Shown: positions 1 through 4,996 of the stretch, piece by piece
How positions within the stretch are numbered: position 1 is the first letter of the stretch
Layout: each line of letters opens with the position of its first letter
Source: JBAVVD01 sp049697115
GTDB lineage: Bacteria > Acidobacteriota > Aminicenantia > Aminicenantales > UBA4085
Length of the DNA stretch: 10,365 nt
Assembly: GCA_049697115.1 (NCBI GenBank)
Contig: JBAVVD010000022.1
Span: forward strand, 1 to 10,365
Direction of reading: 5' to 3'
Position numbers and translations under genes: made by a program
The notes under the pieces: generated by a model
What the model saw: the letters and a program-made list of their open reading frames with translations, nothing else
The model's database searches: none
What the model was told of the DNA's origin: nothing

Positions 1-83
1 TGGAGCCCGAGGGCAAAGTCGGCTATCGCTATGGCCAGGACCGCGCCGAGCAGGAGATGATGGATTATTTGGAGTTCATCTGA
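1..83 (+). pseudogene. IS91-like transposase relic, 3' part truncated (copy 1)
   Basis: The reading frame beginning at base 3 encodes EPEGKVGYRYGQDRAEQEMM followed by DYLEFI and then TGA. This matches residues encoded at about 7320-7396 in the larger relic nearly base for base; the visible differences are a tat for tgc codon (Y for C) and the sequence after ttcatc. The similarity stops abruptly at base 80, and the following sequence shares nothing with the other copies. The piece is therefore a broken copy that enters the window from the left. It lies just after the tyrosine-containing region of IS91-family (Y-type HUH) transposases. It is too short to act, and the TGA looks like a by-product of the breakpoint. 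The rest of this copy is outside the window, so whether the upstream part is intact is unknown. Confidence 0.8.
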
Positions 84-176
84 GGAGCGGGAGGTCTCGC
101 GTCTTTCGGGCGATTTCTTGGGCGTTCAACATGAAGATTCAGCCGGAAGACCTGCTTCGCGGCAATTTCTGTGTTC

Positions 177-206
177 TTGACATCGATTCACGGCCGGAAT
201 TATCAT
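177..206 (+). promoter_or_regulatory. candidate sigma-70-type promoter with no gene after it
   Basis: TTGACA (177-182), an 18-base spacer and TATCAT (201-206) fit a housekeeping promoter. The first 14 bases, TTGACATCGATTCA, recur exactly at 6089-6102, where a TATGTT sits at the same 18-base spacing. No convincing gene follows, so this may be the remains of a promoter whose gene was lost, or chance. Confidence 0.25.
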
Positions 207-417
207 TTTTACGCGATGGGCGGTATCGATTCCGAGCTTAATGAGTAAGGAAGTTCGTGCAGTGCGAAAAAGCAAATTCTTATCATCTAAACAAGTTCTG
301 GAAGCCAAGCTACATTTTTTCTAAATTGGCTTCCACTCGCCTTGTTATTGAGAAGAATTTTAATCTTTAATATATTAAATATTGTTAAATATGGTATAAT
401 TTCGTTGATTCTCTTTT

Positions 418-483
418 GCCGGCTGGGGAGAATCCCCACCTTTTTGGTTCCCATCAACCCCCCTTTTGCTGACAACAGCCGGC
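418..483. repeat. inverted repeat with internal hairpin
   Basis: GCCGGCTG (418-425) and CAGCCGGC (476-483) are perfect 8-base inverted arms. Inside them GGGGA-GAA-TCCCC (425-437) is a perfect 5-bp hairpin that shares its first G with the outer arm. The remainder is C- and T-rich. It could be a structured RNA element, a decayed palindromic repeat or a terminator-like structure for something lost. No gene is attached to it, so the role is unknown. Confidence 0.35.
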
Positions 484-579
484 GATCAAAACAAATAATA
501 GACTTCTTCACACAACACCAGTCCGGTGACGTCTTGGTGACGTAAATTTCTTAACTGAAAATTCCCTCTTGCTCCCTTC

Positions 580-2151
580 TTAATCTTTACCCAGCATCCG
601 TTTTTGGGCCTTTTTTTCGGCATAACCTCGCGGGATATAGATCATCTTGCCGGTAGCGGGATCCATTCCCGTGAAATACATGCATGTCGAAAGGGTCATG
701 GGCGTCGGAGTAAAGATCTGGACCCCTTCAACGGGCTTCTCTCCCTCTCTTTCCAGTTTCTTCAAATAGGAGGCCAGCTCCTTCGCCTCCTTTTCCGACG
801 TGCCGGGATGAGCGACCATGAAGTAATACCGGAGGTACTGTTTTCTTGACCTGTTGATCTTGGCAAAGAGCTTTCGGAAATCTTCGAGAGGCTTGCGTTC
901 CTTGTTCATCAGGCGCAGCACCTTCGACGAGACATGCTCGGGAGCGATCTTCAACAATCCCGAGAGGTGGTGGGCGCTCAGCTCTTCCAGGTATTTGGGG
1001 CGCTCCATGGCCAGGTCAAAACGAAGGCCGCTTCTGACGAAGATCTTTTTGACGTCCGGTATTCGACGGGCTTTCCTCATCAACCGGATCAACCGATTAT
1101 GGCTTCGATCGAGCTTCGGGCAGACGATGCATTCCTTCTCACAGAAGGACCGGCAGTCCATCCCATACATGTTGGCCGTGGGACCTCCGAGGTCGTCGAT
1201 GTATCCTTTAAACTCGGGGTGCCGGGTGATTTTTTTGATCTCCCTGAGTATGGAATTTTCACTCCGGGAAATGATACGGTCTCCCTGGTGAAGTGCTAGA
1301 GAACAGAATGAACACTGCCCGATGCAGCCGCGGTGGGTGACCACAGAGAAGCGGGCCATCCCGAACTCCCGGAAGTCCGGCGGGATATTCCGGGTGAACG
1401 GCAGCCCGTAGATCCAATCCAGGTCGTCCGGCTTGTAATCCGACATCGGGTATTGGAGAACGTAGCGGTTGGCGTGGCGCTGGGCCAGGCGGCGGCGGTT
1501 CGAAAAAAAGTTCTGAGCCTTCCTGAAAAGATCTCTGTCGGCACTGACCTCCTCGTACGAGGGAATTTCCCTGAATCCGGACGGCAGATCGGGTCTGACG
1601 ATTGAGGTTCCCGGTATCCCGGCGGGGTCTTCTCCCTTGTCAAGGCGCTTGGTAATCTCCATGACCTGCAGCTCGCCCGGTCCATAGACCAGAATATCTG
1701 CGCGGGAATCGAGCAGAAGGCTGCGGCGGACCCGGTTTTCCCAATAGTCGTAGTGGGCGAAACGGCGGAGGGAGGCCTCGATCCCGCCTAGCACGATGAA
1801 GGCATCCTTGAAGAGCTGCCGGATCTTGTTGCAGTAAACGATCACCGCCCGGTCCGGGATTCCAGAGTTGTAGGGAGCATGGGGATCCAGGGCCCGGTTT
1901 CGTTTGAGGGGGGTGTAGTTGACCAGCATGCTGTCGATGGATCCAGCGGTCACTCCGAAGAAGAGGCGGGGCCGTCCCAATCTGGTGAAATCCGCATCAT
2001 GTTTCCAGTCCGGCCGTCCCACAACCCCGACTTTATACCCTTTTGCATCGAGCACACGGGCGATCATCCCGATCCCTGACAAGGGATGGTCCGCGTAGGG
2101 TTCCCCGCTGATCAGGATGATGTCGAATCCGGATCCTATTGTGGCGATCAT
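580..2151 (-). CDS. YgiQ-like radical SAM protein (UPF0313 family)
   Basis: 523 residues. The N-terminal part has the family's DIILISGEPYADHPLSG stretch, a Rossmann-like region and GGIEASLRRFAHYDYW (about 122-137). The radical SAM cluster motif CxxxCxxC is at C276, C280 and C283 in the context HRGCIGQCSFC. A second cysteine group (C333, C337, C341, C344) follows GGPTANMYGMDC, a hallmark of YgiQ proteins. Later family stretches include LLKIAPEHVS and VQIFTPTPMTLSTCMYFTGM. Radical SAM enzymes bind a 4Fe-4S cluster and cleave S-adenosylmethionine; the substrate of this family is not established. The protein ends soon after the radical SAM part (RGYAEKKAQKRMLGKD) and so seems to lack the C-terminal extension many YgiQ proteins carry. 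The ATG at 2151 has no clear ribosome-binding site; the frame is open upstream to 2221 but offers no ATG, GTG or TTG. It is probably cotranscribed with the small ORF 105 bases upstream. Confidence 0.93.
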   Translation of the reverse strand: MIATIGSGFDIILISGEPYADHPLSGIGMIARVLDAKGYKVGVVGRPDWKHDADFTRLGRPRLFFGVTAGSIDSMLVNYTPLKRNRALDPHAPYNSGIPDRAVIVYCNKIRQLFKDAFIVLGGIEASLRRFAHYDYWENRVRRSLLLDSRADILVYGPGELQVMEITKRLDKGEDPAGIPGTSIVRPDLPSGFREIPSYEEVSADRDLFRKAQNFFSNRRRLAQRHANRYVLQYPMSDYKPDDLDWIYGLPFTRNIPPDFREFGMARFSVVTHRGCIGQCSFCSLALHQGDRIISRSENSILREIKKITRHPEFKGYIDDLGGPTANMYGMDCRSFCEKECIVCPKLDRSHNRLIRLMRKARRIPDVKKIFVRSGLRFDLAMERPKYLEELSAHHLSGLLKIAPEHVSSKVLRLMNKERKPLEDFRKLFAKINRSRKQYLRYYFMVAHPGTSEKEAKELASYLKKLEREGEKPVEGVQIFTPTPMTLSTCMYFTGMDPATGKMIYIPRGYAEKKAQKRMLGKD

Positions 2152-2256
2152 CGGGGTAGGATAACCGACCCGGGTTCGTTCAGAAGGAGAACCAGCCCAT
2201 GTGAAAGAATGGTTTGCACCTTAAAAAAATTGTTCTCAGCTAATATGCTGCAGGGA

Positions 2257-2367
2257 TTATCGGCCGAATGCACTCCTTTTTTCCTTTTTCGCTTTTCTTT
2301 TTTCCTTAAGGGTATGCTTTGGTTTTTTCTTGTCGTTTGTTTTTTTCTTGTCTTTGCCTTTACTCAC
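2257..2367 (-). CDS. small lysine-rich basic protein (36 residues)
   Basis: GTG start at 2367 preceded by a perfect AGGAGG (plus-strand cctcct, 2374-2379) with a 6-base spacing. The 36-residue product starts MSKGKDKKK, continues PKHTLKEKRKAKKEKR and ends SAFGR. It is roughly half lysine plus arginine and has no hydrophobic segment, so it should be a soluble, strongly basic, probably disordered protein. Such peptides usually bind nucleic acid or ribosomes, but that is inference. The poly-A-rich coding strand explains the long T runs seen on the plus strand at 2278-2360. It lies 105 bases upstream of the radical SAM gene on the same strand, so the two may be cotranscribed. The near-ideal Shine-Dalgarno and the lysine-rich pattern, which resembles unannotated short proteins I have seen in other bacteria, are the reasons to call it real. 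I do not recognise a named family. Confidence 0.6.
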   Translation of the reverse strand: MSKGKDKKKTNDKKKPKHTLKEKRKAKKEKRSAFGR

Positions 2368-2534
2368 CTGAAGCCTCCTTTATAAACAGCCGGATCATAT
2401 ATTTCCTCACGCTCCTTCATCAGGACAACTTGCCGTGTGATAGACTTGCTTTATTAAGACCTAAATGCCTGGCTCTCAATCATTATATCATCTCCAAAGT
2501 GATAAGCCCAGGCTTCGAATCGAGTCATCTTTCC

Positions 2535-2562
2535 TTGACAATACACATATTGTGTGTATATT
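2535..2562 (+). promoter_or_regulatory. promoter of the toxin-antitoxin operon
   Basis: TTGACA (2535-2540), a 16-base spacer and TATATT (2557-2562) make a strong sigma-70-type promoter 25 bases before the antitoxin ATG. The spacer and the -10 overlap the palindromic operator, as expected for autorepression. Confidence 0.65.
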
Positions 2563-2570
2563 ATGTGTAT
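2541..2570. promoter_or_regulatory. palindromic operator for the antitoxin
   Basis: ATACACATA (2541-2549) and TATGTGTAT (2562-2570) are perfect 9-base inverted arms. A second palindrome, ACACA-TAT-TGTGT (2543-2555), is nested at the left. Both lie between the -35 and just beyond the -10, so a ribbon-helix-helix antitoxin or its toxin complex bound here would block transcription. This layout is typical of RelBE and ParDE operons; binding itself is inferred. Confidence 0.55.
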
Positions 2571-2587
2571 AGAAATATGAGGAAAAA

Positions 2588-2812
2588 ATGCAAGTCAGAC
2601 ATAATATTACTCTAGACAAGAATGTATCTAAAGAGCTCGAATCCATGGCGCAAGAACTGGGGGAGAAAAAAAGCAATATTATTGAAACGGCCCTTACAGT
2701 CTATTTTGACCTACTTGACCTGAAACTGGCCCAAAAAAGATTGAAGGAGCTCAAATCTGGCCGCGATCGTCTCATTGATGCCGAAGATGTCTGGAAAAGC
2801 CTGGATATCTGA
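2588..2812 (+). CDS. ribbon-helix-helix antitoxin (RelB/ParD-like)
   Basis: 74 residues. The N-terminal 42 or so residues (VRHNITLDKNVSKELESMAQ, then ELGEKKSNIIETALTVYF) show the beta strand plus two helices of MetJ/Arc-type ribbon-helix-helix DNA-binding dimers. The C-terminal half (LDLKLAQKRLKELKSGRDRL, then IDAEDVWKSLDI) is the charged helix that normally wraps the toxin. It should neutralise the toxin encoded 2 bases downstream and, with it, repress the promoter at 2535-2562. The start is supported by GAGG at 2579-2582, 5 bases from the ATG. The gene is AT-richer than its neighbours and sits between transposon relics, which fits an acquired module. Subfamily naming (RelB versus ParD or an RHH antitoxin of another class) cannot be settled by eye. 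Confidence 0.85.
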   Translation: MQVRHNITLDKNVSKELESMAQELGEKKSNIIETALTVYFDLLDLKLAQKRLKELKSGRDRLIDAEDVWKSLDI

Positions 2813-2814
2813 AT

Positions 2815-3087
2815 TTGTACAAACTCAAGTTCCTCGGGAAAGCCCTGGCTGATCTCAAAGAGATTGACCGTGCCCACCAAAAAATAATAAAAGAAAAACT
2901 CTTGATTCTAGCGGAAAATCCTAAGGTGCTCAGAAACAACATCAAGAAGATTGCCGGGATAAAAGAGGACCTTTACAGATTAAGAGTCGGAAATTACAGG
3001 ATTATTTTTAAAAAAAGAGAAAAGCAATTGATCATTATAATTATCAGAATAGGCCACAGAAAAGAAATCTATCTGTCCTTGGAATAA
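2815..3087 (+). CDS. RelE/ParE-superfamily toxin
   Basis: 90 residues. The family pattern is clear: an N-terminal KLKFLGKALADLKEID strand and helix, then LYRLRVGNYRIIFKK (about 53-67), then LIIIIIRIGHRKEIY near the C-terminus. The RLRVGNYRI arginines and the terminal IGHRKEIY segment are where RelE-type mRNA interferases place their basic and tyrosine active-site residues. ParE-type gyrase inhibitors share the fold, so the target (mRNA on ribosomes or gyrase) is not decided. The start is a TTG two bases after the antitoxin stop, with no clear Shine-Dalgarno of its own. Translation is therefore probably coupled to the antitoxin, keeping toxin output low. Full length, with no frameshift seen. 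Confidence 0.88.
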   Translation: MYKLKFLGKALADLKEIDRAHQKIIKEKLLILAENPKVLRNNIKKIAGIKEDLYRLRVGNYRIIFKKREKQLIIIIIRIGHRKEIYLSLE

Positions 3088-3124
3088 AAGACCTGAAAAT
3101 TTCATTTATTTCTTTATTCTTCAT

Positions 3125-3138
3125 GAGATTTTTATCTC
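3125..3138 (+). terminator. weak hairpin after the toxin gene
   Basis: GAGAT-TTTT-ATCTC (3125-3138) is a perfect 5-bp stem with a T4 loop, 38 bases after the toxin stop. It is followed by tttatataaaaa rather than a clean T tract. It may help end the operon, but the stem is AT-rich and weak. Confidence 0.25.
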
Positions 3139-3210
3139 TTTATATAAAAATAATGATGAGAGCTTCAAGAATGATAAACAATCGCCCAAAAACACAGGGA
3201 ACTGGATTTA

Positions 3211-3234
3211 AAATAACAGGGGCGCCTTCGCCTG
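3211..3234 (+). repeat. left end of IS91-like copy 2
   Basis: A 24-base segment matching 6789-6812 at 23 of 24 positions, the one difference being G at 3224 versus A at 6802. It carries the terminal TAACAGGGGCGCC (3214-3226) that is inverted at the right end of the same copy. Confidence 0.7.
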
Positions 3235-3495
3235 GAGAGGCTATCGTTCCTGGAGCCTGAGGGCAAAGTCGGCTATCGCTGCGGCCAGGACCGCGAGGTT
3301 TACGAGATCGATCCGATGCTCTGCCCGAAGTGCGGCGGTCAGATGAAGGTCATCGCTTTCATAACCGATTATCAGGCCGTGGACCGCATCATCGAACACC
3401 TCAAGCTTCGGTTTGTAGCGGCGAAGCCGCCGCCCTTGCGTATCTTCGAGCCGGTCGCGTTCGCGGCGGCCGAGGAGAACGTGGACTATTTATGA
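3232..3495 (+). pseudogene. IS91-like transposase, zinc-ribbon C-terminus with central deletion
   Basis: An open frame of 87 codons from ctg at 3232 to TGA at 3495 without a usual start. It begins LERLSFLEPEGKVGYRCGQD, like the larger relic, then jumps at about 3296-3300 directly to REVYEIDPMLCPKCGGQMKV. The segment corresponding to AEQEMMDYLEF through SVPSTAW in the larger relic is missing. The CPKCGG zinc-ribbon half and the VDRIIEHLKLRFVAAKPP tail are typical of IS91-family transposase C-termini. The frame is kept across the deletion, yet the HUH core and the tyrosine region upstream are gone, so no active enzyme is possible. The left junction, where the element end meets LERL, shows a 3-base CTG microhomology when compared with the other copy. 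Confidence 0.8.
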
Positions 3496-3574
3496 TTATC
3501 TGCTTATCTTGGGGAGCAGAAGCCTATCATCACTTGGCCGGTGCGGGAAGGCTTTTCGCCAAAATATGCTCTTC

Positions 3575-3587
3575 GGCGCCTCTGTTA
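3575..3587 (-). repeat. right terminal inverted repeat of copy 2
   Basis: GGCGCCTCTGTTA is the inverse of the left-end TAACAGGGGCGCC with one mismatch. A GGC-ttttc-GCC mini-hairpin lies just upstream (about 3551-3561), as subterminal hairpins do in IS91-type elements. Confidence 0.55.
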
Positions 3588-3594
3588 AAGGTTG

Positions 3595-3624
3595 TTGACA
3601 GCCCAGCGAGGTTGGCGGTAAATT
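3595..3624 (+). promoter_or_regulatory. candidate promoter just outside the relic
   Basis: TTGACA (3595-3600), an 18-base spacer and TAAATT (3619-3624, 4 of 6 consensus bases) sit 8 bases beyond the element's right end. The next start on this strand is the GTG at 3654, which has a good ribosome-binding site. Confidence 0.3.
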
Positions 3625-3653
3625 TCCGGTATGGTTAGGAGGGGAGAATCATC

Positions 3654-3797
3654 GTGCCGAGCGGCCGTTCCACACGCCGCGAAAAAAGGAAACTCCTATC
3701 CCTCAAGAAAGAATTTTGGGGGTCAGTTTTCCGGGCCGAGTTTGACGTCGAGGCGGGCCAGGAGATAGTCGGCCGTCGACTGAAAGGCCTGTTTTAA
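3654..3797 (+). CDS. possible small basic ORF convergent with the anti-sigma gene
   Basis: 47 codons from GTG at 3654. AGGAGGGG (3637-3644) stands 9 bases upstream and a promoter-like sequence further up. The product starts MPSGRSTRREKRKLLSLKKE, is basic at the N-terminus, and has no recognised family. Its last 75 bases overlap the end of the anti-sigma gene on the other strand, where it reads what is probably only the complement of that gene. It could be a real short gene, or the surviving start of a gene cut off when the sigma operon came to lie next to it, or chance. The good Shine-Dalgarno is the main support. Confidence 0.28.
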   Translation: MPSGRSTRREKRKLLSLKKEFWGSVFRAEFDVEAGQEIVGRRLKGLF

Positions 3798-4256
3798 CTC
3801 CCGGATCTCTTCCTGATAGGGGGACTCGGCTTTCTGGAGGGCGTTCTCGAGGTAGATCCGCGGGCCATCGAGCTTGAAAAGTGGGTCGAGCGGGGGCATT
3901 TTTGCGGGGCGCGAGGTGAGGATCCAGATGAGGCTGACCCCGACGACGATGGCCAGCGATACAGCCGCCCAGACAGGCCTCAGGCGAATGGCCGTCGGCC
4001 GGGTCGGAGCCGCAGAGAGGGACTCGACGGGCCCGCCCGCGGCTGCCGTCGGCATCACCCGCCCGGCGAGGGAGGAGTCGGTCGACCCGATGAGGGAGGC
4101 CGCGTCGGCGGCCAGGCGCTTTTCCAACTCCCCACTGAGCCGGCTGAATTCGCGGCAGGAGGCGCATCTGTCCAGATGGTGCTTGGTCAGTCCGGCCGGC
4201 GGCTTGCCTGAGTCGATCGCCCGGGAGATGTTCCATTTATAGATAAAACACCACAT
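3723..4256 (-). CDS. membrane anti-sigma factor with zinc-finger (ZAS/zf-HC2) domain
   Basis: 177 residues. The N-terminus carries the zinc-binding anti-sigma motif HxxxCxxC at H27, C31 and C34 (HHLDRCASC), with C3 as a likely fourth ligand. A linker rich in A, S and P follows, then one membrane segment at about 94-115 (PVWAAVSLAIVVGVSLIWIL) and a charged extracytoplasmic tail. This is the plan of single-pass anti-sigma factors that hold an ECF sigma at the inner membrane and release it on a signal, usually by proteolysis. The ATG at 4256 lies 14 bases after the sigma stop with AAGGAGAT in front (about 4262-4269), so the pair forms one operon. An overlapping same-length ORF in another frame (3703-4236) lacks these motifs. 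The extracytoplasmic tail is not a domain I recognise, so the signal sensed is unknown. Confidence 0.85.
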   Translation of the reverse strand: MWCFIYKWNISRAIDSGKPPAGLTKHHLDRCASCREFSRLSGELEKRLAADAASLIGSTDSSLAGRVMPTAAAGGPVESLSAAPTRPTAIRLRPVWAAVSLAIVVGVSLIWILTSRPAKMPPLDPLFKLDGPRIYLENALQKAESPYQEEIRELKQAFQSTADYLLARLDVKLGPEN

Positions 4257-4270
4257 CTTTCATCTCCTTT

Positions 4271-4909
4271 TCATAAAATCTGTAGCCTTTGTCCGGCCGA
4301 CGTCGCCTCGGCCAGAGCGGCCGAGGGCGACCTCAGCTTTTGGCCGAGCTTCAGCCGGGACCTGTGGAGCAGCGCGCGGACGCCGAGCTGGGTTTTGTTC
4401 ATGGCCCTGGCGATGTCCTTTACCGGCAAGCCCTCGGCGTAGCGCAGCCAGAGCGCCTGGTATTCACCGGGTTTCATGGTCCTGGCCAAGTTCCAGATGT
4501 TCTTGCGAGCCTGGGCTTCTTCCTTCTGGATGAGCCTTTCTTGCGGGCCGTGGGAGGGGTGTTCGGGGAGCTCCGGGTCGAGCGGCAGCGGCCTCGTCTT
4601 CTTGGCGCGGTGCCGGCTGATGGCCAGCCGGACGGCCGTCGTGTACAGCCAGGTGGAAAACCTCCACTTCGGGTTGTAGCGGCCGATGTGCCGGAAGGCC
4701 CGCAGGAACGTTTCCTGCATCAGGTCTTCGATGTCCTCGTCGGACTCCGACCGGGAACGCAAAAAATAGAACAGGCGCGGGCTGTACCGGAAGACGAGTA
4801 CCTCGAAAGCGGCGCGGGAGCCGGCCGCGGTTTGGGCGGCCAGCTCCTCGTCCGTCCGGTTTTGAGGCTTGCTTATCGTGTCCATCTTCGTTTTTCCCGG
4901 TTCTCTCAT
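4271..4909 (-). CDS. ECF-family RNA polymerase sigma factor (RpoE/SigW-like)
   Basis: 212 residues. Region 2 spans about 35-102 (FEVLVFRYSPRLFYFLRSRS, DIEDLMQETFLRAFRHIGRY, WRFSTWLYTTAVRLAISRHR), containing the core-polymerase binding DLMQETF and the -10 recognition stretch. Region 4 spans about 137-190 (LARTMKPGEYQALWLRYAEG, then LPVKDIARAMNKTQLGVRAL), a helix-turn-helix for the -35. Region 3 is absent, as usual in ECF factors. It should direct polymerase to a small regulon when freed from the anti-sigma factor encoded 14 bases downstream. Two starts are possible: ATG 4909 and ATG 4885 (MDTISKP). Neither has a strong Shine-Dalgarno, and region 2 begins well after both. A 17-residue tail rich in A and S follows region 4. 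Confidence 0.92.
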   Translation of the reverse strand: MREPGKTKMDTISKPQNRTDEELAAQTAAGSRAAFEVLVFRYSPRLFYFLRSRSESDEDIEDLMQETFLRAFRHIGRYNPKWRFSTWLYTTAVRLAISRHRAKKTRPLPLDPELPEHPSHGPQERLIQKEEAQARKNIWNLARTMKPGEYQALWLRYAEGLPVKDIARAMNKTQLGVRALLHRSRLKLGQKLRSPSAALAEATSAGQRLQIL

Positions 4910-4945
4910 CTCAGCTTATCATAACGCCGGCCCGGCTCAAAAAGA

Positions 4946-4986
4946 AGAAAATGGGGACGGAAAAAATAGGACCGTCCCCATTTTCT
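4946..4986. terminator. 15-bp perfect hairpin; terminator and REP-like repeat
   Basis: AGAAAATGGGGACGG (4946-4960) pairs perfectly with CCGTCCCCATTTTCT (4972-4986) around an 11-base A-rich loop. Read on the minus strand it lies 10 bases after the stop of the exported-protein gene and runs into TCTTTTTG, so it can end that transcript. The GGGGACGG-N-CCGTCCCC core with a T-rich centre resembles dispersed palindromic repeats I recall from many environmental bacteria, often linked to REP-type (TnpA-REP) transposases. Only one copy is present in this window. Confidence 0.65.
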
Positions 4987-4996
4987 CATTATAGGC

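Larger units (their letters stand above)
84..579. other. intergenic stretch without a supported gene
   Basis: This 496-base gap separates the transposase relic from the 3' end of the radical SAM gene. Short ORFs on both strands lack ribosome-binding sites and family motifs. It holds a candidate plus-strand promoter (177-206), an AT-rich block (about 355-410) and an inverted repeat with an internal hairpin (418-483). No transposon right end like those at 3575 or 7693 is seen here. The composition shifts from GC-balanced near the relic to AT-rich further on, which suggests a patchwork of decayed sequence. Confidence 0.5.
3211..3590 (+). mobile_element. miniature internally deleted IS91-like element (copy 2)
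   Basis: About 380 bases bounded by a left end (AAATAACAGGGGC from 3211) and a right end (GGCGCCTCTGTTA, 3575-3587). The right end is the reverse complement of TAACAGAGGCGCC and so matches the left TAACAGGGGCGCC (3214-3226) at 12 of 13 positions. The same 24-base left end recurs at 6789-6812 in front of another relic. Between the ends lie only 87 codons of transposase. The copy looks like a non-autonomous, MITE-like derivative formed by at least two internal deletions. The exact boundaries and any target duplication are not certain. Confidence 0.6.

Noticed and set aside
131..241. 36-codon plus-strand ORF starting MKIQPEDLLRGN
   Set aside because: No Shine-Dalgarno and no recognised family. 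It overlaps the candidate promoter and is short enough to be chance.
395..400. TATAAT in the AT-rich block
   Set aside because: No -35 hexamer at a suitable distance on the plus strand and no gene after it.
287..511. 74-codon minus-strand ORF containing LMGTKKVGILPS
   Set aside because: It crosses the inverted repeat, lacks a ribosome-binding site and matches no family I know.
2086..2615. Plus-strand ORFs rich in F and L (2086-2385 and 2319-2615)
   Set aside because: They read the T-rich complement of the lysine-rich small gene and of flanking non-coding sequence; no ribosome-binding site.
3703..4236. 177-codon minus-strand ORF overlapping the anti-sigma gene in another frame
   Set aside because: It has the same length as the anti-sigma ORF but lacks the HxxxCxxC zinc motif, the membrane segment and a ribosome-binding site.
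4289..4924. 211-codon plus-strand ORF opposite the sigma factor
   Set aside because: It is the complement of a clear ECF sigma gene and shows no family motif; high-GC coding sequence often leaves the opposite frame open.
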